DNA of 64,000 nt from Notospermus geniculatus (taxonomy: Eukaryota > Nemertea > Pilidiophora > Heteronemertea > Lineidae): positions 12,888-76,887 of the forward strand of contig NMRB01002021.1 in assembly GCA_002633025.1 (NCBI GenBank), given 5' to 3'. The notes beneath the pieces are model-generated. The model saw nothing but the letters and a program-made list of their open reading frames with translations, had not been told where the DNA came from and searched no databases. Positions 23,242 to 33,903 of this stretch are shown here, one piece after another. A program made the position numbers and the translations under genes. Numbering within the stretch: position 1 is the stretch's first letter; the number at the start of each line of letters is the position of its first letter.

Positions 23242-23405
23242 CAATAGGAGCAGTCAGTCGCGTTTATTGCCGAAAGATGGCAGCAAAGTTCTAGCGGACC
23301 AATACAAAAGAAAACTCTCCTGATTGGTGCTCAGTGAAAGGGTCCACTTGGCATTGAATTGGGCCGTAGTGACACCTTTTGGTCAAATGAATGACAGCTC
23401 CTATT
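23242..23405 (+). mobile_element. CAATAGGAGC-family MITE, copy 4
   Basis: It starts CAATAGGAGCAGTCAGTCGC, keeps AAAGTTCTAGCGGACCAAT inside, and ends GAATGACAGCTCCTATT. It lies outside the 0-8 kb cluster, so the family moves independently of the 824-base duplication. Confidence 0.8.
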
Positions 23406-23454
23406 CCCCATTACAAGGTGTACGCCTCGACCAGTAACAAAACGACTGCCTATA

Positions 23455-23645
23455 GATTTCTACGGGTGAGTATCCCATAGAGAGCCAACTTGTACGAGAA
23501 AACTCGCACGTGGAGTAGCGCTTAGTGCTCGAAGCTGGAGGAAAAAGAACAAATGTAGATTTCTACGGCTGATTTTCCCACGGAGAGCCAACTTGTACGA
23601 AAAAACTCGCACTGGAGTAGGCTTAGTGCTCGTATAAACTGGAGA
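23455..23645. repeat. diverged tandem duplication, about 110-base unit
   Basis: GATTTCTACGGGTGAGTATC and AGAGCCAACTTGTACGAGAA are repeated about 115 bases on as GATTTCTACGGCTGATTTTC and AGAGCCAACTTGTACGAAAA. Both copies are followed by GCTTAGTGCTCG. No protein is supported. Confidence 0.75.
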
Positions 23646-24626
23646 CAAACCAACCACAGTTTCAGATGCGCTGTTGTCATTCGTGTTTTAATGACAAGAA
23701 ACGTGGCGTTATCGAACCACACACGTGCCCCTCGCCACGGGCATGACCTTGGTACACCTAGCCATACATGAATAGACAGTTTGTCTTCAACAGCCACCAC
23801 ACGGACAGCAATATGAATTGGAAAGGAACCTCACGCTGAGTGCATCGTGTTTATCATTAGGCGGTGAATATTACAAATACATGTTCTTGCTGAGCGTTCA
23901 ACAGATTTCCTGACCNCTTTTCTATCCCTGATTGCAGCATGACCTGGTTACAGCTTCTGTTGCTGTCACTTATAAAAGTCTGCATACATCAAGTTGAGAT
24001 GGTTATCAAATGTAGATCTCTCTAGGTCTATGTTCGATTCAGATCTCAAACAAGCACATACAGTACATACCGGTACTCTGGTTTCGTGTTTTTAACACAC
24101 CTTCATTACAAGGTGGTGAGACCGCCTCCATCGTAATACGCATTGAGTACGACAATAGGCCTCTTGGAGTAAAAGGCCAAAGCGGAGATAGGGCGGGGGA
24201 GGATTGAATTTAGTTGACTGCAATAGCATGTTGTAACTGATCAGACTATGAATGACTTGTGGTTTGGTATTTATCCTTGCGGCGTTCGGCCGTCAGTAGG
24301 AGCGGAATGAAATTGACCAAGTGGACTAGATAGCCCGAAAAGGCCTAGACGTCTCGAGCGGTGCAGACACCGTGCGGCCCAGCGATTGGTCATCCGTGGT
24401 GAATGAACTGAAAGACCCTTTGTGTACCTATTGCGGGGGCGGCCCGTTCAGTGCCCGCCTTGAATATCTGAAAGGTGTGTTAAAAACACGAAACCAGAGT
24501 AATTCAAAGGGGTTTTGCACTTGCTCTGAGTGGCATTTTTGTTGCAGTTTGCCACCCTCCTCTGTGGCTCTGCCGCCTCCTCTTTGGTTTGCCCCAGAAG
24601 TGACAATTTGTAACCTTTCTTTGCAG
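23646..24626. other. region upstream of the CCT8 exons; no further CCT8 exon found
   Basis: I looked for the exon that should precede residue DGRYLPGAG of CCT8 (the VDDGVNTFK region of the family) and for earlier exons. None was found on the plus strand between 20.2 and 24.6 kb. There is one ambiguous base at 23917. Confidence 0.5.
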
Positions 24627-26602
24627 GACGGTCGCTACCTCCCCGGGGCGGGAGCAACAGAAATAGAACTGGCTAAACGGATCACATCCTATGGTGAGAC
24701 ATGTGCCGGTCTTGAACAGTACGCCATCAAGAAGTACGCGGAAGCTTTCGAGGCACTGCCTAGAGCTCTGGCCGATAATGCTGGAGTCCGATCAACCGAG
24801 GTTATCTCAAAGTTGTATGCTGATCATCACAAGGGCAGTGGGAACGCAGGATTTGATATTGAGGTGAGCTGAATTATTAGATTCTCCTCAAAAGTACCTA
24901 AGGCTAAAAAAATAAATCTTATGTTTCTGGTTACTGCGTGCGTCAGCTCTCACCCCTGCACGTCAAGAGATTTTTATTGTTCATTTTTAACGAAATTTGC
25001 GATTTCGTAAACCCCCATGCCATCTGGTGTGAACAAAATAAGTTACAACAAGCGAGTCGCTGAAAATCATCTGTAGAATATTGCTTTATCATGTCTATCT
25101 ACTTCCACAATGGTGACCGATAGACAATGGGTCATGTGAATAAAGACTAGCAAATGCTTTTACTTCAGATTTGTACAGCATTGCCTAGTGCATTTGTATT
25201 GCAAAATTCAAGTAAAAGCATTTACTAGTCTTTAATCATATGACCCATTAGCAGTGTCAACTTCAAACGTTAAAGGCCTCCAACAGAGAAAATACAATAC
25301 GTTTTATGAGAAAAAAAAATTTGTAAAAAACCCCCACATCACCGCATCAGTTTTCTTCTGATCATGAAACCACAAACAGAACATTTATTTTTTTGGCCTA
25401 ATGGACAGATTTTGGAGGTGCCCTTTTCGGCTCAGTACAGCATAGATGAGAGTTTTCCGGGAATTCCCAGATTTCTGGGAGTGGCGCCAAGATGGCGGCA
25501 GGCCGTCGGAAGGACAAATTGACCAGTGACTATCATGATTGTCATTGCATATCATGGCCTGTTTCAAGACAGTGGATCGAATGGCAGATTTGGGACTTTG
25601 ACTTCTGGGGTCATGACTAACTTCTGGGAATTTTTTGAAATGGCACTCTCATCTATGGTAAAGTTTGTAGAAAACACAATGAAGGCCGGCCTGTCCTCTG
25701 ACAGTCATGTAGTGCTTCGCAGTGCCTCAAGATGTCTCCACTGGGACGAACATGGCACTGTATTGTTATGTCTACCTACTTCTGCACATGTCTGTGGTTC
25801 AGGTGTTGTGCCCGGGGTGTTGTGTGCACTGTTAGTGAAATGCTGTTGTTCATTTCTTTTCAGGCCGAAGGACCAGCAACCAAAGATGTAACAGAGGGAG
25901 GAATCATTGATCTTTACGCCACGAAATATTGGGGAATGAAGTTCGCCACTGCTGCCGCCAACACAGTTTTACGGGTGGACCAGGTTGGTATACTGTGCTC
26001 AGTGATGAGGTTGGAGCTATCAGTTTGCCGTTGATACCTTTTCCATTTGGCCAAATTGCCTGCTGTTAAGCTATATTCTGTCCGAAAGGCTATAGCAATG
26101 CGTTAAAGCAAGAAATGTGACCAACTGTGAAGAATTCTAACCAAATCCTTTCTCTCCTGGAGGAGCGGCATGGTGTAGTGGTTAGCAAGATGGACGCCAG
26201 ATCAGAGGGTCCCGGGTTCGATTCCCAGTCCCGACTAAGAAAAAACATGCTCACTTGTGACCTTGAGCAAGTCACTTTGCCTCACTTGCTTCAACCCACC
26301 CAGGTGTAAAAGGGGTACTGTACCTGGCTTGTAGTGATGGTCTATGTGAATGTTAGTCCAAGAGTGCTGAAATCGGCTGCCGGGACTGTAATACTCCCCA
26401 GGGAGCGGAGAATTGAAATTGGAATGAATAGACCTATAGCTGGGGTAATAAAGTGTAAAGCGCATTGAGCAGCCCAACTGGAAATGTGCTACATAAGAAT
26501 GGCATTATAAGAACGGCATTATTATCCTTTCAGATTATCATGGCCAAGGCTGCAGGAGGACCAAAGGCACCAAAACAGAACCAGGATTGGGATGAAGATT
26601 AA
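24627..26602 (+). CDS. CCT8: T-complex protein 1 subunit theta (CCT8), last three coding exons
   Basis: Seen: exons 24627-24863, 25864-25983 and 26534-26602 (TAA), all joined in phase 0 with GT/AG introns, 141 residues. The first exon reads GATEIELAKRITSYGETC and later LEQYAIKKYAEAFEALPRAL. The second has YWGMKFATAAANTVLRVDQ. The third ends with the acidic tail QDWDED. Known: CCT8 is one of eight subunits of the cytosolic TRiC/CCT chaperonin that folds actin and tubulin. It is about 548 residues long, so this is the C-terminal quarter covering the end of the apical-to-equatorial return and the ATP-site residues of the equatorial domain. Odd: the 5' exons are not in the adjacent 4 kb. Either a very long intron, a mis-assembly or a partial duplicate would explain this. 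Intron 1 carries a foldback element and intron 2 a SINE. Confidence 0.92.
25126..25249. mobile_element. foldback element in CCT8 intron (TATGAATACCAGCCATGG-type relative)
   Basis: AATGGGTCATGTG with GACTAGCAAATGCTTTTACTT faces AAGTAAAAGCATTTACTAGTC with CATATGACCCATT. The core AAATGCTTTTACTTC is shared with 29722-29849, so the two are members of one family. Confidence 0.75.
26160..26523 (+). mobile_element. tRNA-derived SINE, family B, copy 1 (CCT8 intron)
   Basis: The head GCATGGTGTAGTGGTTAGCA is an A-box-like region and GGGTTCGATTCCC is the B box of a tRNA. The body has CCACCCAGGTGTAAAAGGGG, and the tail is ATAAGAACGGCATTATTA. A second copy lies in reverse at 34719-35061. It was placed in the last CCT8 intron and is not a functional tRNA (no cloverleaf closure). 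Confidence 0.85.
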
Positions 26603-27445
26603 AAGGCTCAAAACCTCGTCTGAAGCTACACAATCATGCTGACATCCTAAGAGATTTGGTAGTCTATGGAGACGGTCTTCACTTGTCGTTATCAGTGTTT
26701 CTGCCAGAGGGTAAGGGTACTATGCTAGTACCCTCAAGGGCACAGAAAAGGGGCATTTTCTTTAAACTTCATGGGATTTTTGCTGATTTTGAAGAAATTA
26801 GTACCCTCAAAAAAAATTCTTCTAGCAGAGACCTTGGTTATCGGACATCATGACGTGGACAAATGTCTCGGTCTCATCGCAAGCAATGGTGTCAAACAGT
26901 CCTGTGTTACAGACAGACTTTGACCATATAAGTGATCCCCATGGACTCAGTGTGCTGATACCTGAGTTATGCAGTCTTGAATTCAAAATGTCTACACAAG
27001 ATCATGTATGGTGTTCCAAAAGGCAAGACTACAGGGTGGTTCAAGTTGAGAAAAACGTTCCCTGAATAAGTGTGGTTTTGTTCAGGGGACACTACCCTGT
27101 GATCTTGCGAAGACTGTCGATTAGAGACTTTGAACACCTATTCTTCATTGGCTGTCAGTAAAATGTGTGGAGAAAACAGCGGAAGGTGAAGGTCGAAGAT
27201 TAACTTTAGGGCTGACGGAGGTCGGATGGTGTCGAAACATACAGAAGTTTCTCCAGAATTTCTCCCTTCACGGACCTCTTCACCTTCCTCATCGTATCCT
27301 ATATCAAGTGTGTGTAGTTTAACATTGAAAGACATATATTTATAAATGTGATCCTTTGCCTTCTTCACTGGCAGTTTATTTTGGGGCTGGCCATTTGAAA
27401 TGAAAATCAGTGCGATTCTGGTTGTGACCGAGGTACTAAAGTACG
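26603..27445. other. 3' flank of CCT8; nothing else recognised
   Basis: Presumably 3' untranslated and intergenic sequence. Short frames only. Confidence 0.5.
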
Positions 27446-27732
27446 TTTAAATCATCTGGACCCCGATGGGAGGACCCTTTGGTTGTCAGGCAGACCTTGG
27501 TATTGTTGGTGAAGTCTGGCGATTGAAATGCGTTTTATTGACACGACACTTCCAGCCTATGCCTGTGTTTAATTTGGAATCAAGGCCTAGTTGCATGTTC
27601 TATTTCGAACCAAGGTTCAGCTGGTTAGAAAACAATGTGCGTTGGACCGTTTAGAGTAAACCCTAAATCTATTGTTGTGCGGTTACTAAGGGTTTCACTG
27701 ACATACACCCATCAGGGTCCAGATGATTTAAA
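27446..27732. mobile_element. foldback element with TTTAAATCATCTGGACCC ends
   Basis: Left end TTTAAATCATCTGGACCC, right end GGGTCCAGATGATTTAAA, with CGATGGG against ACCCATCAG next to them. The right end shares its TTTAAA with the left end of the next element, so the two abut exactly. Confidence 0.8.
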
Positions 27733-28446
27733 GGACAACTCCGGGAATTATCCAGTAGAAGAGAAATGAAAGAAATAAACCAACCTTAATGTCCTACACA
27801 ATGTTATCTTTAAAAACGCCGATGATTTTTATTCCAAAAATTCACCCTAATGCCACAACAATACATTTAATCCACAAACGAAGTAAGCTCATGGGGGCAG
27901 CCATGTTTCTGTTTATTTTCACAATCTCTCCTCCAATGCTGAAGAGCATGACATATTGGGTGCAATCACGTGACCGGCTGCCCCACGTTGTTTACACAGT
28001 GCCAGCATGGCCAGCTGACAGCGACAGGTTTGTTTTTGTGATCTTTTTTGTGTCAAGTGCAAGTTGTGTCGGATTACTCGAGTGATGATAGATTCCATAG
28101 GTGAGTAGTCAACTGAATGACAAAGTGACGGCGGAAGTTTGGCAGAGAATAAACATGTGGTTTGGAATTGGATACGCATTCGAATCACAATACACTACTG
28201 AAGAGGCACTGTCACACAGGGATCGGCGCTGCACATGTGACGTCACTCCCGCGGGAAATATGAATCAATATGGCAGTGACCATGAACTGTGAAAACGCCA
28301 GGTTAAATATCACTTTTTACAGAGTGGTGATTTTTTTCTTCCATTTCAACGTAATGTACGGTGAGATGACATATTTATGTGCCTATCCATGAGGATTTTG
28401 TTAGGTTTTGCTGGATACTGGATAATTCCCGGAGTTGTCCTTTAAA
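27727..28446. mobile_element. 720-base element with TTTAAAGGACAACTCCGGG ends
   Basis: The terminal inverted repeats are about 30 bases: left TTTAAAGGACAACTCCGGG continuing AATTATCCAGTA, right TACTGGATAATT continuing CCCGGAGTTGTCCTTTAAA. The interior has no long frame, consistent with a non-autonomous DNA transposon. Confidence 0.82.
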
Positions 28447-29721
28447 CAAACTTTAGATCCAGTGGTGTGACTTGGTTTCATTGCTGCTTGCACAACACCA
28501 GTCTTGCCCCATGTAGAAAATGCCGCTTCTGATGTGTTGAAAGCATGAGTATGGGTTCAATCCTGGCTTCCTGATCAGTAGGGGAGACTGCATAAATGGC
28601 TGGTCCCATTCACTTGCTTCAAATTGCTCCTCAGTGTCACAACATCGGAGCTTGTGCTATGAAAGAACAATTTCCCCTGTTTTGTTACTGCGTCTTTTTC
28701 AATAATAAAAATGATTAGTTTACATCATTGTTTGCTGTGTTGCTCATCTATCGATTTCCAGATTCAACAGTTTGATTATTTCTCATGCCATTATTTGTGT
28801 TGCGGTCTAGGAAAACCTGGCGGATGTCGCTGAGTGATCAACAAGGGCTGTCAGATTGCATGTGCATTGATATACTACTGTTTACCTGTTACGTTATACA
28901 TTTCAGCTATTGAAATGTGCGGGTTCACCAAGGCCATTAACACTTTCCTCAAATGTGACATCTGATGGGTTTTCCTAGCCCGCCACACATTTGGCTGGGC
29001 ATGTATTGGTGTTAGGAGTATCTTCTGAAAGGAGTGTCTCCAAGGAGTGGAATGACTTCTGAAAGGAGTGTCTCCAAGGAGTGGAATGACAACTTCACAT
29101 AATGCTGCCTGTTGCGTTGAATCTATTCTTGTTTTGGCGCTCCTTCATGGAGAGCTTTCTCGCATGAATTGGCTCTCAGTCATCCTCATCCCCAGGGTCT
29201 TCACAATTAAAGGGAATCGACAGTCGTTTTGTAAACAGAAGGATGATGTTTGTAAACATTGCCCTCACAGCCAATCAGAATGCAGGAAATGAGTGAGCGT
29301 AAACAAAGATTGATCTCCTTTTGCATTCAAATTTTTGGCTGACACATCCCTTTAACTGTTCCCCTCCTTACACTTGTATTAAGGGAGGGCTGTGACCCAA
29401 GGCCCTCAGGATGGCTCTCCACAAGTCATTCACCGTTGCGAGTTTCCTTATGACTTGTGCTTAGACCAATGACTCAAATGACTGCCCAAAGTTTTCAGCT
29501 GAGTTGCCCGTAGACAGTTAAATTGTTTAAAAAAACTTGCTGCCATAGCTACCCTTCATTTGAAATCAAAATCGAAGAAGTGTGGTCAACTGGAACGTTG
29601 GCCATGCACATGACTGAGAAAGAGCTATGATTTCGTCTATCAACATGTTTCCATTTATCACCAGTAGTGCATAAACTGACTCAATATCCCGGCTCAGTAT
29701 GCATTCAATCCCTGAAGAAAA
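28447..29721. other. no gene recognised; one perfect 34-base tandem duplication
   Basis: 29023-29056 and 29057-29090 are identical 34-base units (TTCTGAAAGGAGTGTCTCC start, GGAGTGGAATGAC end). The rest shows short frames and no known repeat. Confidence 0.6.
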
Positions 29722-29849
29722 CCATGGCTGATATTTATAAAAGCTAGCCAATACTTTTACTTCAAATTTTGCAGTACATTTACATTGGATATTGACGTGC
29801 ACATCTGAAGTAAAAGCATTTGCTAACTTTTATGAATACCAGCCCATGG
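29722..29849. mobile_element. foldback element with CCATGGCTGATATTTATAA ends
   Basis: CCATGGCTGATATTTATAAA faces TTTATGAATACCAGCCCATGG at the other end. TACTTTTACTTCAAATTTT faces CATCTGAAGTAAAAGCA. A lone right half (GCTAACTTTTATGAATACC) also occurs at about 37060-37084. Confidence 0.78.
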
Positions 29850-29880
29850 CCTACAGAGTTCTGTTTGTTCCATATAGTAG

Positions 29881-30596
29881 GGGAGCCAAAGGCCAGAATT
29901 GTGCAAAATAAGGGTTGGAGGTTGCACAAAAAGATATACAATTGCTATTAACATTTTTTGGTAGGTATATCTATTCTATATAAGAATTGGGAGGACTGCT
30001 CGGTCATCTCTCTTGCGAACTCCTGTTATGGCGTATTGAAGTTTTGGTACTGACTTCACCATTGGACTGGTGGACTCAGCTTTGTACAGGGGCAGGGGGA
30101 CCAATGTACAGCTAACTTCTGAACGGTTGGATTTAGACCCTATAAATGTATTACTAACAGATAGAAATATGGGGACAGTGAATCAAATAAGCATGGTCTT
30201 AAATGTTTTCAGTTGTTACATAATAAGAAATTGCAAAATGGGCCAAATACCCCAAAAAGTGATTTCCACTTGCCAAACACAATTAAGAACATCCTTGGCT
30301 GATTCAGAGGCACCATGTTTCTATCTGTTGGTAATACATTTATAGGGTCCAAATCCAACCGTTCAGAAGTTAGCTGTACATTGGCCCCCCTGCCCCTGTA
30401 CAAAGCCGAGTTCACCAACCCAATGGTAAAGTCAGTACCAAAAATTAAAAACGCCATAACAGGAGTTCGCAAGAGCGATGACCGAGCAGTCCTCCCAATT
30501 CTTATATAGAATAGATATACCTACCAAAAAATTTTAATAGCAATTGTATATCTTTTTGTGCAACCTTTATTCACTATTTCCTGGGTTGGCTCCCCT
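29881..30596. mobile_element. 716-base foldback element, GGGGAGCCAA ends, TA target duplication
   Basis: Arms of almost 300 bases: GGGGAGCCAA at the left and TTGGCTCCCC at the right. Inside, GATATACAATTGCTATTAA and CTGAACGGTTGGATTTAGAC are mirrored as TTAATAGCAATTGTATATC and GTCCAAATCCAACCGTTCAG. The flanking dinucleotide is TA on both sides, as for Tc1/mariner-type elements. No transposase frame. Confidence 0.85.
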
Positions 30597-31199
30597 ACTA
30601 AGATCCTCAGGATATTGACGGGCGGCTCAACGCGTTCGGAAAAGGGGGCACTCTGTGCTCGAAACATTGAAATCTGCGGTGAATTTCAATGATTGCTCCA
30701 AATTTCAGAATTTCACCGTCGATTTTACAGATTTATTGGCCGAAATTGGATCCGCGCTTGATCGAGTTGCGTTGTTGCCCCCTTTTGTCCTCCAGAAAGC
30801 CCCGACTTTTCCTCAGTCATCCCTTGGAGCTTGGAGGAATTATACTGTATAATTATACTGTATAATTCCTCCAAGTATAATTCCTCCAAGGTCATCCTTA
30901 CTATCCCGACCTGTATCTGAAATATCATGTTCCACACTCATGGATTTTTAGATGGAAGCCGCTAATGCCAGTAAAGAGCAACCATGGCCTGGGATAATCA
31001 AAATGAGGCTATCTTGTCAGGTATAAAAGTTTTTATAAGATATCATTCCCGAGAAAGTATTAATGGGGTGAAGATGAGTTATGGCCCAGGTGGTGACAAT
31101 GACAAACAAAGGAAAGAGTTAAAACGCCTTCTGGCTACTGTGGGGGGTACTCGCGCGGAACCCCATAACCAAATCTCGTGCTATATTTAGAACACACTC
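30597..31199. other. no gene recognised; short palindromic ATACTGTATAATT repeat
   Basis: Around 30835-30895, GGAGGAATTATACTG, TATAATTATACTGTATAAT and TTCCTCCAAG form a compact palindrome. A plus-strand frame from 30954 (opening MEAANASKEQPWPG) is too short to judge. Confidence 0.45.
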
Positions 31200-31207
31200 A
31201 TGGCGCT

Positions 31208-31354
31208 ATGGAGGTTACTATCAGGAGTGACTCCCGCCGGTCTCCTGTTTCTTATAGCAGTTCTTCGTCAAGTTCCAGCTGCACAAGTTCGTCAGAGTCA
31301 TCAAGTGATGATGGTGAAGATTGTGAGGTGATCAAGACCCGCAAAAATGAAAAG
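31208..31354 (+). CDS. candidate first coding exon, Ser-rich and acidic
   Basis: ATG 31208 opens MEVTIRSDSRRSPVSYSS, then a run of Ser with ESSSDDGED, ending at a good GTAAGG donor after KTRKNEK (49 codons, phase 0). Low-complexity first exons like this are common. It could be an upstream exon of the PET-LIM gene, but the next exon found (36097) needs a carry of two bases, so they cannot be joined directly. An overlapping frame from ATG 31200 reads like a secretion signal (see findings). Confidence 0.35.
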
Positions 31355-31639
31355 GTAAGGAGGCGACGCGTGATTTTGATGTATCAGCAACTTTTACTTC
31401 TGAGTGATGGGAGGTCAAGCCTGGACGACAGGTCCATCACTGTGCATTCCACTTCGAACCTCCAGCACGTGTCAGGATGTGCGCTAAGCAAAATCTGTAG
31501 ACCAATAGTTCAGGCCTGCCTGCCTCTCATTCTAGGCCTATAATCATCCAAGCCTTGGCTAACAAGTATGATAGGCTACTGGTAGTTTGTCTTGAATGAA
31601 AGGGACATGAACTGCACAGCAAGGGTCCAAATTTGTCCC

Positions 31640-31800
31640 TGGCAATAGAGGAACTTCACGTGACGTCATCACTGACGTCATAATTCGCACGTCAGCCATG
31701 TTGGACGTCATCTGAAGCTACGAATGCGTTGGATGTGACGTCCAGCATGGCGGCATCTCGTCGCGGCAGTGACGTCACAATCGTCAGTGGGATTCCTCTA
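31640..31800. repeat. palindromic element rich in TGACGTCA sites
   Basis: GACGTCATCACTGACGTCAT and CACGTCAGCCATGTTGGACG on the left are mirrored by GTGACGTCCAGCATGGCGG and GCAGTGACGTCACAATCG on the right. TGACGTCA, the CRE/ATF octamer, or its half site occurs at least six times in about 130 bases. Probably a MITE; regulatory use is speculative. Confidence 0.65.
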
Positions 31801-31810
31801 AGCTGTTCCT

Positions 31811-32220
31811 TTAGGCCACGAGAATGAAAGTTCCTGTTTTGCGTCCGGGCAAAAATGAAAACTGATGAGGCTTTTTTTCATTATTCATTTATTCATTATT
31901 TTATTTCTACAAGCAACAAGAGCTTTCCAAGTCATCCAAGCCTATGAGTACGATTTGCAAATTTTTGCTGAAAAGCAGCATGACTATCAAGCAACCCCTT
32001 GGGCCCTCCCCCAACTATTTCCATGCACCCTCATAGTCTATTCTTGTATGTAGGCCTTCACATTCAGTCATATCAGTGTGACTGCCTTTCAAACTAGAAC
32101 GTTTTCCATTTATAATGAAGGAATAATGAAATTTTTTGAAATAATGAACTTTTTTGGCGGGCGTTGTTGGGACATGTGGGCGGTGGACACAAAACAGGAA
32201 CTTTCATTCTCATGGCCTTA
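31811..32220. mobile_element. 410-base foldback element, TAAGGCCATGAGAATGAAAG ends
   Basis: Left TTAGGCCACGAGAATGAAAG with TTCCTGTTTTG, right CAAAACAGGAA with CTTTCATTCTCATGGCCTTA. The interior is AT-rich and non-coding. Confidence 0.8.
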
Positions 32221-32336
32221 CCCGTAAGGCCACATAAAAAAATCTTTAGTTTAGCATCACCTCCCGCCTTGAATTTTCTTGCCTCCTCAAATTTTTTAAA
32301 TATTCTTTTTTCAATTTTTCCTCCTAGTTTTACCAT

Positions 32337-32910
32337 TTTTAGCTCACCTGTGGTGAGCTTATACAATGGTTGTGCGTCCGTCGTCGTCCGTCGTCGTCGT
32401 CCGTCGTCGTCCGTTAGCAGGGCACGTTTCGTAACCGCTGGGGCTATTGATCTGAAACTTGGTACACATATGCCCCTAGGTCATATGACCTATGACACCA
32501 AGTTTTGGTCCGATTCGATTCTTGACTTGGCCACCAGGTGGCTAAAACCAAAAACACAAAAAGTGCAATAACTCCTGAACTAATGACAGGATCACCTCCA
32601 AATTTTTATCATAGGTGTATCTAATGAGGGTACATTACATATATAACGGGTTTTTGATTTGACCTACTTTTCAAGGTCACAGAGGTCAAAGTTCGACAAA
32701 AGTAACGAACCTGCCACAGTTCTTCATTATTTCACCGAGCGTCTTCATATCTTGCATAAACGTGTATTAGAGGGGTACCTTCAAAATTATGGAGTTTCGG
32801 CCCAATCGGACATCCAATATGGCCGCCAGGTGGCGTAACCTGAAAATCTTCCAAGTGCTATAACTCAGGAACGGCACAACCCAGCATGCTCAAACTTGAT
32901 ATTTACCTCC
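32337..32910 (+). repeat. AGCTCACCTG-type dispersed repeat, copy 1 (cut by gap)
   Basis: It starts TTTTTAGCTCACCTGTGGTG, passes a CGTCCGTCGTCGTC microsatellite (32375-32413) and continues CTGGGGCTATTGATCTGAAA and CCACCAGGTGGCTAAAACC. The same order of blocks occurs at 48540-49145. It runs into the N gap at 32911. Its class is not known to me. Confidence 0.8.
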
Positions 32911-33768
32911 NNNNNNNNNNNNNNNNNNNNNNNNNNNNNNNNNNNNNNNNNNNNNNNNNNNNNNNNNNNNNNNNNNNNNNNNNNNNNNNNNNNNNNNNNN
33001 NNNNNNNNNNNNNNNNNNNNNNNNNNNNNNNNNNNNNNNNNNNNNNNNNNNNNNNNNNNNNNNNNNNNNNNNNNNNNNNNNNNNNNNNNNNNNNNNNNNN
33101 NNNNNNNNNNNNNNNNNNNNNNNNNNNNNNNNNNNNNNNNNNNNNNNNNNNNNNNNNNNNNNNNNNNNNNNNNNNNNNNNNNNNNNNNNNNNNNNNNNNN
33201 NNNNNNNNNNNNNNNNNNNNNNNNNNNNNNNNNNNNNNNNNNNNNNNNNNNNNNNNNNNNNNNNNNNNNNNNNNNNNNNNNNNNNNNNNNNNNNNNNNNN
33301 NNNNNNNNNNNNNNNNNNNNNNNNNNNNNNNNNNNNNNNNNNNNNNNNNNNNNNNNNNNNNNNNNNNNNNNNNNNNNNNNNNNNNNNNNNNNNNNNNNNN
33401 NNNNNNNNNNNNNNNNNNNNNNNNNNNNNNNNNNNNNNNNNNNNNNNNNNNNNNNNNNNNNNNNNNNNNNNNNNNNNNNNNNNNNNNNNNNNNNNNNNNN
33501 NNNNNNNNNNNNNNNNNNNNNNNNNNNNNNNNNNNNNNNNNNNNNNNNNNNNNNNNNNNNNNNNNNNNNNNNNNNNNNNNNNNNNNNNNNNNNNNNNNNN
33601 NNNNNNNNNNNNNNNNNNNNNNNNNNNNNNNNNNNNNNNNNNNNNNNNNNNNNNNNNNNNNNNNNNNNNNNNNNNNNNNNNNNNNNNNNNNNNNNNNNNN
33701 NNNNNNNNNNNNNNNNNNNNNNNNNNNNNNNNNNNNNNNNNNNNNNNNNNNNNNNNNNNNNNNNNNNN
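32911..33768. other. assembly gap (858 Ns)
   Basis: A run of Ns directly after the AGCTCACCTG-type repeat and before a foldback element, so the gap was probably caused by repeats. Open frames across it are artefacts. Confidence 0.97.
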
Positions 33769-33771
33769 TTT

Positions 33772-33903
33772 GTTGTCAAGTGAAATTGTACCCTGGGTCC
33801 ACTTTCTTGTTACAAACTGTACCCAGGTTCAGAACCTAAGTCAGAACCTGGGTAGAGTTTGTAACAAGAAAGTGGAACAAGGGTACAATTTCACTTGACG
33901 ACA
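33772..33903. mobile_element. foldback element with TCAAGTGAAATTGTACCC arms
   Basis: GTCAAGTGAAATTGTACCC and CCACTTTCTTGTTACAAAC on the left face GTTTGTAACAAGAAAGTGG and GGGTACAATTTCACTTGAC on the right. The pairing is close to perfect over about 60 bases. Confidence 0.85.

Noticed and set aside
26160-26240. Functional tRNA gene (tRNA-like A and B boxes; also 34980-35060, 39826-39900, 48766-48840, 57978-58050)
   Set aside because: Copies share long non-tRNA bodies and simple-sequence tails, and the acceptor stems do not pair, so they are SINEs.
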